Position numbers and translations under genes: made by a program. Below, piece after piece: positions 32,573-42,345 of a stretch of 64,000 bases of DNA (positions within the stretch are counted from its first letter, which is position 1; every line of letters starts with the position of its first letter). The notes beneath the pieces are model-generated. The model saw nothing but the letters and a program-made list of their open reading frames with translations, was not told the origin of the DNA and searched no databases. The stretch lies in contig JBAYOW010000007.1 of the NCBI GenBank assembly GCA_041678005.1, positions 17,060 through 81,059 on the forward strand, in the 5' to 3' direction. The DNA comes from Sulfurivermis sp041678005. Lineage in GTDB: Bacteria; Pseudomonadota; Gammaproteobacteria; Thiohalomonadales; Thiohalomonadaceae.

Positions 32573-34405
32573 ATGTGTGGCATTGTTGGCGGCGTAGCTG
32601 AGCGCGATATTGTAGCGATCCTTCTCGAAGGGCTGCGCCGTCTGGAGTATCGTGGCTACGACTCAGCGGGCATAGTGGTAATCGATGAGAAAGGTGAGTT
32701 TGCACGGGTGCGTACAGCCGGCAAGGTGCAGAGACTTGCCGATGCGCTGGAACAAAACCCCCTGCGTGGCAATATCGGTGTTGCCCATACGCGTTGGGCG
32801 ACTCATGGTGTGCCAAGTGAAGAAAACGCCCATCCACATTTGTGTTGGGGTGAATTCGCCGTGGTGCATAACGGCATAATTGAAAATCATGAGAGCCTGC
32901 GTGCAGAGCAAATCCAATCAGGCTATAAGTTTACCTCGCAGACCGACACCGAAGTCATTGTCCACCAGGTCCACCTGCATACCATGAGTGGACTTGATTT
33001 GTTGGCAGCGGTGCAGGCTACAGTCAAGGATTTGCAGGGCGCCTATGCACTGGGCGTAATGAGCAGGCGGGAACAAGGGCGCCTGGTAGCTGCGCGCTGT
33101 GGTAGTCCACTGGTTATCGGTTTAGGCATAGGCGAACATTTCATTGCCTCGGATGTGGCGCCCCTGCTCGCGGTAACGCGACGCTTTATCTTTCTGGAAG
33201 AAGGCGATGTGGCAGATATCAGTCGTGAGCGCATTGTGATTTATGCTGCCAACGGTGAAAAGGTGGCGCGTCCCATCAAGGAAAGTGAGCTGTCGGTCGA
33301 TGCGGTAGAGCTGGGTGAATACAGTCACTATATGCTCAAGGAAATACACGAGCAACCCCAGGCGATCAGTGAAACGCTCGAAGGTCGCTTAAGCGGTGAT
33401 CGGGTGCTGGAGGCGGCCTTTGGACCCAAGGCCAAAGAGATTTTTGATCAGGTCAAGGCGGTTACCATCATCGCTTGTGGCACCAGTTTTCATGCCGGGT
33501 TAGTGGCGCGTAACTGGTTTGAGGGCCTGGCTGGCGTGCCCTGTCATGTCGAGGTGGCCAGTGAGTTTCGTTATCGACACCCGGTAGCAAACCCTGATTC
33601 ATTGGTTATCGTCGTCTCGCAGTCTGGTGAAACAGCAGATTCATTGGCCGCTTTGCGGGCAACCAGGGAATGGGGCTTTGGTCCTTCGCTGGCGATTTGC
33701 AATGTGCCGGAAAGTTCCTTGGTGCGTGAGTCAAACCTTACCTTTATGACCCGCGCAGGGCCAGAAATTGGCGTTGCCTCGACCAAGGCATTTACAACGC
33801 AGTTGGTTGCCTTGCTGATGGTGGTTGCCGTATTGGGGCGACGACATAAACTCACGGCAGAGCGCGAGGCTATCATTGTCGAGCAACTAAAGGCCTTGCC
33901 ACGCAATATCGAAGATGTGCTCATGCTCAATGATGATATTCAGAGTCTTGCCGAGCGCTTCAGTGACAAACGGCATGCCTTGTTCCTTGGTCGCGGCGTG
34001 CAATATCCGGTGGCGATGGAAGGCGCGCTGAAGTTGAAGGAGGTTTCATATATACATGCCGAGGCCTATCCCGCAGGTGAGCTAAAGCATGGGCCCTTGG
34101 CGTTGGTGGATAGAGACATGCCGGTTATTGCCGTGGCGCCTAATGATGAATTGCTGGAAAAAATCAAGTCCAATCTGGAAGAGGTGCGCGCACGCGGCGG
34201 TGAACTTTATGTCTTTGCTGACTCTGCCTCGGGTCTACAGCCATCCGAGCGCGTGCATGTTACTGTCATCCCTCCAGCAGGCCATCACGTCAGCCCCATC
34301 ATATTTTCCATCCCGCTACAGTTGCTGGCTTACCATGTCGCCATCCGCAAGGGAGCAGATGTCGATCAGCCACGCAATCTGGCCAAGAGCGTAACGGTGG
34401 AATAG
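32573..34405 (+). CDS. glmS: Glutamine--fructose-6-phosphate aminotransferase (isomerizing)
   Basis: GlmS makes glucosamine-6-P from fructose-6-P and glutamine. The 610-aa protein starts MCGIVGG with the catalytic Cys2 of the glutaminase domain and continues GLRRLEYRGYDSAGI. It then has two SIS domains (CGTSFHAGLVARNW, VVSQSGETADSLAAL, GRGVQYPVAMEGALKLKE) and the canonical end LAKSVTVE closed by TAG, which shows TAG is a normal stop here. AGAGG lies 8 nt upstream. I saw no glmS ribozyme, as expected for a gammaproteobacterium. Confidence 0.98.
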   Translation: MCGIVGGVAERDIVAILLEGLRRLEYRGYDSAGIVVIDEKGEFARVRTAGKVQRLADALEQNPLRGNIGVAHTRWATHGVPSEENAHPHLCWGEFAVVHNGIIENHESLRAEQIQSGYKFTSQTDTEVIVHQVHLHTMSGLDLLAAVQATVKDLQGAYALGVMSRREQGRLVAARCGSPLVIGLGIGEHFIASDVAPLLAVTRRFIFLEEGDVADISRERIVIYAANGEKVARPIKESELSVDAVELGEYSHYMLKEIHEQPQAISETLEGRLSGDRVLEAAFGPKAKEIFDQVKAVTIIACGTSFHAGLVARNWFEGLAGVPCHVEVASEFRYRHPVANPDSLVIVVSQSGETADSLAALRATREWGFGPSLAICNVPESSLVRESNLTFMTRAGPEIGVASTKAFTTQLVALLMVVAVLGRRHKLTAEREAIIVEQLKALPRNIEDVLMLNDDIQSLAERFSDKRHALFLGRGVQYPVAMEGALKLKEVSYIHAEAYPAGELKHGPLALVDRDMPVIAVAPNDELLEKIKSNLEEVRARGGELYVFADSASGLQPSERVHVTVIPPAGHHVSPIIFSIPLQLLAYHVAIRKGADVDQPRNLAKSVTVE

Positions 34406-34440
34406 TTCGTGTTTGTTCTGCGCTCACACCGTGAGAGAAG

Positions 34441-34460
34441 TGGGCTTCACTAAAAGCCCA
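34441..34460 (+). terminator. Possible hairpin terminator after glmS
   Basis: TGGGCTT-CACTAA-AAGCCCA is a perfect 7-bp stem 36 nt after the glmS stop. The downstream bases are only loosely T-rich, so it may be a weak terminator. Confidence 0.35.
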
Positions 34461-34510
34461 GGAAACTTATCAGGTTTATTTATCTGCCACATAAAACAAG
34501 GAGTTGTGTT

Positions 34511-35359
34511 ATGGCAAGGATGCCAGGTCAGCTGTGTTCTGTTGTTCTCTTCTGCGTATTGTTCTCTTCGGCGTTTGCTGACGAAGCTTTGCCATTGATG
34601 CAGGCAAAGGCTTGGCAGGCAGATGCCGATCCTGCTGGCTGGTGGATGAGTGAGAAATATGACGGCATGCGCGGCTATTGGGATGGCACGCAAATGTTGA
34701 GTCGTCAGGGCAATCGCCTGGTCTTGCCCGCGCACTTGCAGGCCAGCCTGCCGCCCTTTGCGCTTGATGGTGAACTTTGGGCTGGCAGAGGGCGTTTCGA
34801 AGAGACCATTGCAACGGTGCGCACGCAGCTACCGGGGCCAGGATGGGCAGACATACGTTATATGGTTTTTGATGTGCCCAGAGTGCCCGGTTCGTTTGAA
34901 CAGCGCATGCAGGTAGCAAGTAATTGGTTGCAGAAACATCCTGCCGCGTGGATTGAACTGGTTGAACAAACACGCTGCAAGAATAAGGCGCATCTGGATA
35001 AATTTTTGCAAATAGTGGAGCGCAAGGGTGGTGAAGGGGTGATGCTGCATGCCGCCGGTTCTGCCTATACCGCTGGGCGTAGTCCCGACTTGCGCAAGTA
35101 CAAATCCTTTGCTGATACCGAGGCAAGGGTCATCGGCTACAAGCCTGGCAAGGGTAAATATGCTGGCATGGTTGGCTCATTGCTGGTGGAAACAGATGAT
35201 GGCCTGCGTTTTGCCATAGGCTCAGGCCTGCGTGATATCGATCGACAGATACCACCACCAATAGGCAGCCTGATCACCTTCAAGCATTACGGCTGGACGG
35301 CCAAAGGAAAACCGCGCTTTCCTGTTTATTGGCGGCCGTATGTGTCAGTTGATCAATAA
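34511..35359 (+). CDS. ATP-dependent DNA ligase with signal peptide (LigE-type minimal ligase)
   Basis: This small ATP-dependent ligase (282 aa) has an N-terminal signal peptide (VVLFCVLFSSAFA) and so probably acts in the periplasm. The adenylation motif I is SEKYDGMRGYW with the nucleotidyl Lys near residue 48; also visible are FALDGELW (motif III), MVFDVP, EGVMLH (motif IV) and LRKYKSF (motif V), then a compact OB domain. There are no extra DNA-binding domains, fitting LigE, found in several naturally competent gammaproteobacteria and neisseriae. AAGGAG is 8 nt before the ATG. It converges on trkH. Confidence 0.9.
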   Translation: MARMPGQLCSVVLFCVLFSSAFADEALPLMQAKAWQADADPAGWWMSEKYDGMRGYWDGTQMLSRQGNRLVLPAHLQASLPPFALDGELWAGRGRFEETIATVRTQLPGPGWADIRYMVFDVPRVPGSFEQRMQVASNWLQKHPAAWIELVEQTRCKNKAHLDKFLQIVERKGGEGVMLHAAGSAYTAGRSPDLRKYKSFADTEARVIGYKPGKGKYAGMVGSLLVETDDGLRFAIGSGLRDIDRQIPPPIGSLITFKHYGWTAKGKPRFPVYWRPYVSVDQ

Positions 35360-35372
35360 CGGCTGGCCATTT

Positions 35373-36818
35373 TTATTTTCGCCAGAAGATTGGTGAGAGC
35401 AGCGCAAGTAGAGTGAAAATTTCCAGTCGACCGAGCAGCATGGCCAGGGTGCAAAGCCAGGTGGCGGTATTGTTCAGGCCAGCGAAGTTGAGTCCTACAC
35501 CACCAAGGCCGGGCCCCAGATTGTTCAGGCTTGCGGCTACGGCACCAAAGGCTGTGATCTGATCGACGCCAGTAGCCATCAACAGCAACATGAGCAAGGC
35601 GAAGGTGGCGATGTAGAGGGCGAAGAATCCCCAGACGGCATCGACGACGCGGTCAGGCAGGGCGCGCCCACCGAGTTTGATGGGGCGGACGATGCTGGGG
35701 TGCAACAGGCGCCAGAGTTCGCGTGAGCCTTCCTTGGCCAGGATGATGAAGCGGATGACCTTCATGCCACCGGCAGTGGAGCCAGCACAGCCACCAATAA
35801 AACTGGCGAAGATCAACAGGACGGGGAGAAACAGCGGCCAGATAGAATAATTGTCAGTGCTGAAACCGGTGGTGGTGAGTACCGAGGTGGCCTGAAAGGC
35901 ACCCATGCGCAAGGCCGTGCCGAGGTCTGGATATTGGCCGGTGAGATAGAGCGTCGCCGTGATGATCAGCATCAATACAGCAACTATGGACAGAAATACC
36001 AATGTTTGAGTATCGCGCCAGTAGATCGTGCCCTTGCGCATGCGCAAGGCCAGGAAGTGAACATTGAAGCTAATCCCGCCAAGCAGCATGAAGACAATGG
36101 CAATGATCTCTATGGCCAGACTGTCGAAGTGGGCCAGGCTGGCATCGTGAGTGGAAAAACCGGCTGTGGATACGGTGCTGAAACTATGCGCGATGGCATC
36201 GAAGGCCGACATGCCAGCCAGCCAGTAGGCCAGTGCGCAGGCAATGGTGAAGCTGACATAGATGACCCATAGTGCGCGCGCGGCATGGGCGATGCGCGGG
36301 GTGATTTTTTCATCTTTCATCGGGCCGGCGGTTTCGGCGCGAAACAGTTGCATGCCACCGACGCCAAGCATGGGCAGGATGGCAATGGCCAATACCACCA
36401 CACCTGCGCCACCCAGCCATTGCAGTTGTTGGCGATACATCAGGATCGAAGGGGGCAACGAGTCCAGGCCAGTGAGGACCGTCGCGCCTGTCGTGGTAAA
36501 GCCAGACACGGCCTCAAATGCGGCATCTGTAATCGAGAGATCAAGCCCTAGATATAAGGGCAGTGCGGCGGTGAGGCCGATGGTGGTCCAGAACAGACTG
36601 ACCACGACAAAGGCCTCGCGGATGCGCAGATTACCGGTTTGACGGCGTGAGGGCAGCCAGAACAACAGACCAAGCAGGATCAGCAGCCCTTGACTGAGAA
36701 GAAAATTTTTCAGTTGCCCGTCAGCTGTATACCAGGCGATTGCGGCAGGCGGGAGCAGGCTGCCGGCAAAGATGATCAGGAACAGGCCCAGTAGTCGGGT
36801 GATAAGTGGCAGGCGCAT
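35373..36818 (-). CDS. trkH: Trk potassium uptake system, TrkH channel subunit
   Basis: This 481-aa integral membrane potassium channel/transporter subunit has four M1-P-M2 repeats with selectivity-filter glycines, for example AVSGFTTTGATVL, AFSTVSTAGFSTHDA written here as SFSTVSTAGFSTHDAS, LTTTGFSTDNY and AASLNNLGPGLG. The conserved GGCAGSTAGGMKVIR follows the third repeat. It works with the cytosolic gate TrkA, encoded 13 bp upstream, and is the last gene of the def...trkH unit. Confidence 0.97.
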   Translation of the reverse strand: MRLPLITRLLGLFLIIFAGSLLPPAAIAWYTADGQLKNFLLSQGLLILLGLLFWLPSRRQTGNLRIREAFVVVSLFWTTIGLTAALPLYLGLDLSITDAAFEAVSGFTTTGATVLTGLDSLPPSILMYRQQLQWLGGAGVVVLAIAILPMLGVGGMQLFRAETAGPMKDEKITPRIAHAARALWVIYVSFTIACALAYWLAGMSAFDAIAHSFSTVSTAGFSTHDASLAHFDSLAIEIIAIVFMLLGGISFNVHFLALRMRKGTIYWRDTQTLVFLSIVAVLMLIITATLYLTGQYPDLGTALRMGAFQATSVLTTTGFSTDNYSIWPLFLPVLLIFASFIGGCAGSTAGGMKVIRFIILAKEGSRELWRLLHPSIVRPIKLGGRALPDRVVDAVWGFFALYIATFALLMLLLMATGVDQITAFGAVAASLNNLGPGLGGVGLNFAGLNNTATWLCTLAMLLGRLEIFTLLALLSPIFWRK

Positions 36819-36831
36819 AACTCCGCATTCC

Positions 36832-38205
36832 TTACATGAAAGTGATGCCGACCTGGAACAGTCGCTCTACTTCTGTGATCCGCCGCTTGTCGACGACAAA
36901 CAGGATCATATGATCTTCCGCTTCGATCACGGTGTCATGATGTGCGATGAAAACCTCGTCACCGCGCACGATGGCACCGATGGTGGTGCCGTGTGGCAAC
37001 TTGATCTCACTTATGGCGCGACCGACCATGCGTGAAGAATGGCGATCGCCGTGGGCGATGGCCTCGATGGCCTCGGCAGCACCACGGCGCAGCGAATGCA
37101 CGGCCACCACATCACCACGGCGCACATGGGCAAGCAGGGAGCCGATGGTGATTTGTTGCGGCGAGATAGCGACATCAATTTCACTGCTGTCAATCAGATC
37201 AACATAGGCGGCGCGGTTGATCAGGGTCATTACTTTGCCCACGCCGAGCCGCTTGGCCAGCATCGAGGCAAGAATATTGGCCTCATCATCATTGGTGATG
37301 GCGCAGAAAATATCAGTATCTTCAATGTTTTCCGCCAGCAGCAAATCGGCATCTGCCGCATTGCCCTGCAATACGATGGTATGCGACAGCTCTTCTGATG
37401 CGGCCTGGGCGCGTGCCTGATCGAGTTCGATTAGCTTGACTTGATAATCATTTTCCAGCGCGGCCGCAAGGCGCCTGCCTATATTGCCGCCACCGGCAAT
37501 GATCACATTGCGTGCTGGTTTTTCCAGGCGGCGCAGCTCACTCATCACAGCACGGATGTCTTTTTTGGCAGCGATGAAAAAGACTTCGTCATCGGCCTCG
37601 ATAACCGTCGTGCCGGTGGGGATGATGGGATGGTTGCGTCGATAAATGGCAGCAACCCGAGTCTCTACGTTGGGCATATGCTGACGCAGGGTCTGTAATT
37701 CCTGGCCAACCAGCGGGCCAGCATAATAGGCCTTGACGGCAACCAGCTGCACCTTGCTATCGGCAAAATTGAGTACCTGCAGAGCGCCGGGATATTCGAT
37801 CAGGCGGTGAATATAGTCGGTGACCAGTTGCTCGGGACTGATCAACACATCAACGGGGATGTTATCTGGCTCGAAGAGTTGTGGATGTGCCAGATATTCA
37901 TGTGCACGCACACGGGCAATCTTGGTCGGGGTGCGAAACATGGTATGCGCCACCTGGCAGGCCACCATATTGATCTCATCGGAATTGGTGACCGCGATCA
38001 GCATGTCGGCATCTTCAGCCCCGGCTGCCTTTAATACAGCTGGATGCGAAGCCGGTCCTGTGACGGTGCGTAAGTCGAGACGATCCTGCAGGGCGTGCAG
38101 GAGTTGTGCCTTGGTATCGACGACCGTTATGTCATTGGCCTCACGGGCGAGATTATTGGCAAGTGACGCGCCGACTTGGCCGGCGCCCAGGATGATGATT
38201 TTCAT
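36832..38205 (-). CDS. trkA: Trk system potassium uptake protein TrkA
   Basis: This 457-aa cytosolic regulator contains two RCK units, each with an NAD(H)-binding Rossmann motif (IIILGAGQVGASLANNLA at the start, VIIAGGGNIGRRLAAAL near residue 235) and a C-terminal ligand domain. Its ATGA start overlaps the ntrX stop by 4 bp, so it is translationally coupled to the response regulator. This ties potassium uptake to expression of the NtrYX pair. Confidence 0.97.
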   Translation of the reverse strand: MKIIILGAGQVGASLANNLAREANDITVVDTKAQLLHALQDRLDLRTVTGPASHPAVLKAAGAEDADMLIAVTNSDEINMVACQVAHTMFRTPTKIARVRAHEYLAHPQLFEPDNIPVDVLISPEQLVTDYIHRLIEYPGALQVLNFADSKVQLVAVKAYYAGPLVGQELQTLRQHMPNVETRVAAIYRRNHPIIPTGTTVIEADDEVFFIAAKKDIRAVMSELRRLEKPARNVIIAGGGNIGRRLAAALENDYQVKLIELDQARAQAASEELSHTIVLQGNAADADLLLAENIEDTDIFCAITNDDEANILASMLAKRLGVGKVMTLINRAAYVDLIDSSEIDVAISPQQITIGSLLAHVRRGDVVAVHSLRRGAAEAIEAIAHGDRHSSRMVGRAISEIKLPHGTTIGAIVRGDEVFIAHHDTVIEAEDHMILFVVDKRRITEVERLFQVGITFM

Positions 38206-39569
38206 GTCATGCTCTTGGCGTCGATACCCAGGGCCTTTAGTTTACGGTACAGATGCGTGCGCTCGATACCGGAATGCTGGGCGGTCTGATTGATGTTGCC
38301 CTCGAAGCGGGTCAATAGTGCAAGAAAATACTGCCGCTCGAAATTTTCCCGCGCCTCGCGCAAGGGCAGGTCGATATCACCCGCGCCAGTGTCTAGCGAG
38401 ATATTTTGGCCTGAGGAGCCAGCCCAGGCATCCGCTACTTCATCGGCATCTATATCGCCATTGTCACCAACGATTAGCAGGCGTTGCACCAGGTTGCGCA
38501 GTTCGCGAATATTGCCCGGCCAGGGATGGTTACGCAGACGATTTTGTGCCGCTACAGTAAAGAGGCGGTAAGGCAAATTCTCCTGGCTGGCGAAGTAGTC
38601 GACATAAAAAGTGAGCAGGTCATTGATGTCCTCGCTGTGTTCACGCAAGGGCGGCACGCGCAAGGGCACGACATTGAGATGATAATAAAGGTCGTTGCGG
38701 AACAGGTTATCACGTACGCGTTGCTCGAGGTCGTGATGGGTGGCGGCGATCACATGCACATCGAGTTTGACAGGATCATTGCCGCCCACGCGATGATAAC
38801 TGCTGGTTTCCAGCGCGCCAAGCAAGCGTGCCTGGGTGGCGCTGTCCATGTCTGCGATGTCATCGAGAAACAGCGTGCCGCCATTGGCTTGTTCCAACAA
38901 GCCATAGTTCACCTTGTCGCCTTCCTCGCTGCCGAACAGTTCGAGTGCGGCATTGTCGCTGGATAGGGATGCCACGCGTATGCTGATGAAAGGGCCGTCA
39001 CAACGGGGGCTGGAGTCGTGCAGATAGCGGGCGAGGACACTCTTGCCGGAGCCTGGTTCGCCACTGATCAAGACGGTAGTGTCATGTTGTGCTACGCGCC
39101 GTGCCTGCTCGCGTAGTTGTTGCATTATGGCGCTGCGGCCGATCGGCTCATCGACAGGTTGGGCCAGGCGTTTGAGGCCAATATTTTCACGCTGCAAGGA
39201 CGAACTTTCCAGCGCACGCTCGACGGTAACCAATAGCTTGGCCAGGGAAAGTGGCTTTTCGATGAAATCATAAGCACCGTGGCGGGTGGCCTCGACTGCA
39301 GTTTCCACCGTGCCGTGGCCTGACATGATGATCACTGGCGGGCTGAGCGGGTCTTCCTCGGTCCACTCCTTGAGCAGGGTGATGCCATCGGTATCCGGCA
39401 TCCAGATATCCAGCAGAACCAGGTCTGGGCGACGCTCGCGGCGTGCCTTGCGTGCCGTGGCGGCATTTTCAGCGGTCGCTACCTCATAACCTTCATCGTG
39501 CAAGATTTCTTGTACTAATGAACGAATATCAGGCTCGTCATCGACAACCAGGATGTATGCGTGTGCCAT
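38202..39569 (-). CDS. NtrX-family response regulator with AAA+ domain
   Basis: This 455-aa response regulator has a receiver domain with phospho-acceptor Asp54 in LVLLDIWMPD, and an AAA+ sigma54-interaction-type domain with Walker A GEPGSGKSVLARYL and Walker B GGTLFLDDIADM. A C-terminal Fis-type helix-turn-helix follows (EGNINQTAQHSGIERTHLYRKL). The GAFTGA loop that contacts sigma54 is absent: the place reads LFGSEEGDKVNYG. It therefore probably regulates without canonical sigma54 activation, as is common in the NtrX group. It lies 2 bp after the kinase gene and overlaps trkA. Confidence 0.92.
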   Translation of the reverse strand: MAHAYILVVDDEPDIRSLVQEILHDEGYEVATAENAATARKARRERRPDLVLLDIWMPDTDGITLLKEWTEEDPLSPPVIIMSGHGTVETAVEATRHGAYDFIEKPLSLAKLLVTVERALESSSLQRENIGLKRLAQPVDEPIGRSAIMQQLREQARRVAQHDTTVLISGEPGSGKSVLARYLHDSSPRCDGPFISIRVASLSSDNAALELFGSEEGDKVNYGLLEQANGGTLFLDDIADMDSATQARLLGALETSSYHRVGGNDPVKLDVHVIAATHHDLEQRVRDNLFRNDLYYHLNVVPLRVPPLREHSEDINDLLTFYVDYFASQENLPYRLFTVAAQNRLRNHPWPGNIRELRNLVQRLLIVGDNGDIDADEVADAWAGSSGQNISLDTGAGDIDLPLREARENFERQYFLALLTRFEGNINQTAQHSGIERTHLYRKLKALGIDAKSMT

Positions 39570-39571
39570 TG

Positions 39572-41773
39572 TTAAATGTCCTCAGACAAATTTGCTGCGA
39601 TGGGCAAGGTAATCATAACGCAGACGCCGCCCTCAGCCCTGTTTTCTGCCCAAATAAGGCCATTGTGTTCTTCCACCATCTTTTTGACTATGGCCAGCCC
39701 CAGCCCCGTGCCTTTGGGTTTACTGGTGACATAGGGCTCAAATAAATGAACCAGCATATCAGCAGGAATGCCAGGGCCGTCATCACAAATGGACAGTTCG
39801 GCATATTGACAGTCTGTCTGGGCAGTACAACGGCTGGTAATGGATATGTTGCGGTTGGGTCTTGCATCTGCTTCCAACGCATTTTTGAGTAAATTATGCA
39901 TGATTTGGCGCAAACGTCCGTTATCTGCCTTGATAAGCGGGATATCCTGCCCCAGTTGCAGATCGAAGTGAGCTGAGTATTCACCGACCTGGTAGAGCTC
40001 GACGACCTCACGGATCAGGCGGTTGATGTCCACCATAACCAGCTTTAGTTGGGGCGGGCGGGCATAGTCGGAAAAGGCCTTGACCATTTCCTTGAGGTTC
40101 TCCACTTGCTGCACGATGGTGTGAGTGGCGCGATCCAGCACCTCGGCATCGGCACTGGGCATGGTGCCCAGATATTTATGGCGCAGGCGCTCTGCCGAAA
40201 GCTGGATGGGCGTGAGTGGATTTTTGATCTCGTGCGCCAGTCTCCTCGCCACCTCGCCCCAGGCCGCGTCGCGCTGGGCCTGGATCAGGGCGGTTATGTC
40301 ATCAAAGACGATGACATGATCGCCGCTGGCCGCGTGATCACCGTGACCTGGCAGCACCGTGCCGCGACAGAGCAAAACCTGGCGGCCCTTGTTGCCTAGC
40401 AGCTCCAGTTCAGCACGCCAGTCAGGCTCGTCTGAATGAAGGAACATTTGTATGGTATTGACCAGTGGCCGCAAGGCTGGTTGCTGTTCAATTAATTGTT
40501 GCAAGGGATGAGCGAGTAAACCGTCAAGTTGAATCCCTAAAATCTGGCTGGCGGCGGCATTGCTGCTGTGCAAGACACCCTCGCTGTCCAGGGTCAGCAC
40601 GCCGGAAGAAAGATGACTCAAAACAGTTTCCAGATGGGCGCGTTGCTCCTCGGCCAGTTGCTGGCTTTGCTGTACAGCCTGTTGGCTTTGGGCGATCTTG
40701 TAGGTCATTTCATTGAAGGAGCGCACCAGAAAGCCCAGTTCGTCTCGCCCTGGCAGGGGCAGGCGCTTGCTGTAATCACCGGCGGCCACGGCACGCGTGC
40801 CTTCCGCCAGATCGCGTATTGGCGCCACCAGACGACGGGCAAAAAAGAAGGCCGCCCAAACCGCGGTCAATAGTGACAGCAACAGGATCAATGACAGCGT
40901 CAGGGTAAAGCTGTATTTCAGTGGTTGGCGCAAAAAGGCCAGTTCGGTGTACTGGGAATAAGTCTCCTGCACGCTATTGGCCAGCATGCTGATGCGATCG
41001 GTTACCGGGTAGAGGGCATGCAACACGCGGGCCTCTGTACCGGGCTCAAGTGCTGGCAGGGTAATGGCAATACGCACCTGCATGCTGCCACCGTCCAGCG
41101 GTTCCAGGCGGGCATATTCCATGCCCTGGCGCAGTTGCTGCAATACTGCCTCGCTGGGCATCGCCGGAACGATGGCAGCGGCTTCGGCGCTGGCGCTGGC
41201 AATGACGCGGCCACGCAGGGTGAGCAGGGTGATTTCGCTGGCACTGCTGTGCTGACGCAAGTCGTTGAGCTGGAACGCGGCCGTGCTATTTTGCACCGAA
41301 GTCAGTTCTCTGGCCGCCTGGCGGGTCAGACGCAGCAGCTCGCGTAAATGTTGATCGAGCGAGGATTGGCCGAGCTCAAGGGCATCATGCAGCGATTTTT
41401 CCACCTGCAGGTCAAACCAGCTGTCTATCCCTCGGTGGAGAAATTGCAGGGAAAAGTAATACACTAGCGAGACCGGGGCCAGGGCAAGTATGACGAACAT
41501 CACAACCAGCCGCAGGGTCAGGCGTGAACCAGGGGCATGTTGACGATATTGCCGTAGCAGTAAAAACAGGTGGCGGCTTATAAGGGCAATGAGCAACAAC
41601 AGGGTCAGCAGATTGACCACCAGCAACAGGGAGAAAAGCTGGCCAAATTGGGCGGTATTTTGAATGGCGTTACTGAGCAGAAAAAACGATGTCAATAACA
41701 GCGCAACCAGTAGCGCCACTGGCCACGGCTCACTGGCAAGGCGCTTTAAGATATTCAAGGTGCCAGGGGACAT
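39572..41773 (-). CDS. NtrY-family membrane sensor histidine kinase
   Basis: This kinase of about 733 aa has membrane helices near 20-70 and 85-110, a periplasmic sensory region, another helix near 285-310, a HAMP domain (RRLVAPIRDLAEGTRAVAAG) and a PAS domain (about 385-490). The HisKA site RLAHEIKNPLTPIQL (His near 522) and HATPase_c (NLLKNALEA, DDGPGIP, GTGLGLAIVKKM) follow. The start is set at ATG 41773; a GTG at 41782 is the longer option. Both overlap the DUF4390 gene. The partner regulator follows directly. Confidence 0.92.
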   Translation of the reverse strand: MSPGTLNILKRLASEPWPVALLVALLLTSFFLLSNAIQNTAQFGQLFSLLLVVNLLTLLLLIALISRHLFLLLRQYRQHAPGSRLTLRLVVMFVILALAPVSLVYYFSLQFLHRGIDSWFDLQVEKSLHDALELGQSSLDQHLRELLRLTRQAARELTSVQNSTAAFQLNDLRQHSSASEITLLTLRGRVIASASAEAAAIVPAMPSEAVLQQLRQGMEYARLEPLDGGSMQVRIAITLPALEPGTEARVLHALYPVTDRISMLANSVQETYSQYTELAFLRQPLKYSFTLTLSLILLLSLLTAVWAAFFFARRLVAPIRDLAEGTRAVAAGDYSKRLPLPGRDELGFLVRSFNEMTYKIAQSQQAVQQSQQLAEEQRAHLETVLSHLSSGVLTLDSEGVLHSSNAAASQILGIQLDGLLAHPLQQLIEQQPALRPLVNTIQMFLHSDEPDWRAELELLGNKGRQVLLCRGTVLPGHGDHAASGDHVIVFDDITALIQAQRDAAWGEVARRLAHEIKNPLTPIQLSAERLRHKYLGTMPSADAEVLDRATHTIVQQVENLKEMVKAFSDYARPPQLKLVMVDINRLIREVVELYQVGEYSAHFDLQLGQDIPLIKADNGRLRQIMHNLLKNALEADARPNRNISITSRCTAQTDCQYAELSICDDGPGIPADMLVHLFEPYVTSKPKGTGLGLAIVKKMVEEHNGLIWAENRAEGGVCVMITLPIAANLSEDI

Positions 41774-42345
41774 GTAAACCACTCGCTCGACAGGTGCCAG
41801 GCCGGGTTGACATAGGCCACAGGACGCAAAGGCGTGGGCAGGGCCTCGATATCCAGCAAGGTGCGCACTTGTACTACATAATCCCTGTCATCCTCGACCT
41901 TGCCAGCTGGTAGCAGGCGCAGTCCGGTAATAACGCCCAGGTCATTCAGGGCGGAGTCGAGCGAGGGATAGATGTTGAGTTTGTTGCTGTGCAGATTACG
42001 CAGCAGGTATTGGCCAGAGAAGGCGTGGTAGGTCAGTTGGTGCCGCTGGCCTGGTTTGGCCACTATTTTATTGGTCCACCACATACGCACCAATTCTACT
42101 TTTATCTCCAGCTCCAGGGTTAATGGCACACCGTTAGCCAAGGCTTTTAGCACCTCGCTACTGAATTCATAGTCAATATGCGCGGTAAGCTGATAATGCT
42201 CATCCTGCAGGTGGGTGGCTGCGCTACGCACCTCAAAGCCGCCCGCCTGCGCCAGCAGACTGGCGAAGCCAAGGGCCAGTGCAGCCAGCCAGCGTGACCA
42301 GCCGAACAGCTTATTGTTTCTGCAGGACTGCGTAGTAAAAGCCAT
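41755..42345 (-). CDS. DUF4390 domain exported protein
   Basis: This is an exported protein of about 196 aa: a signal peptide (WSRWLAALALGFASLLAQAGG) followed by a DUF4390 domain with HIDYEFSSEVLKALANGVPL and LEIKVELVR. It is found beside ntrY in many gamma- and betaproteobacteria; the function is unknown, and a periplasmic role linked to the kinase is plausible. The start is uncertain: ATG 42345 or 42354, both inside the end of rsmB, while the frame is open to 42438. Its 3' end overlaps ntrY by about 19 bp. Confidence 0.85.
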   Translation of the reverse strand: MAFTTQSCRNNKLFGWSRWLAALALGFASLLAQAGGFEVRSAATHLQDEHYQLTAHIDYEFSSEVLKALANGVPLTLELEIKVELVRMWWTNKIVAKPGQRHQLTYHAFSGQYLLRNLHSNKLNIYPSLDSALNDLGVITGLRLLPAGKVEDDRDYVVQVRTLLDIEALPTPLRPVAYVNPAWHLSSEWFTCPLAP

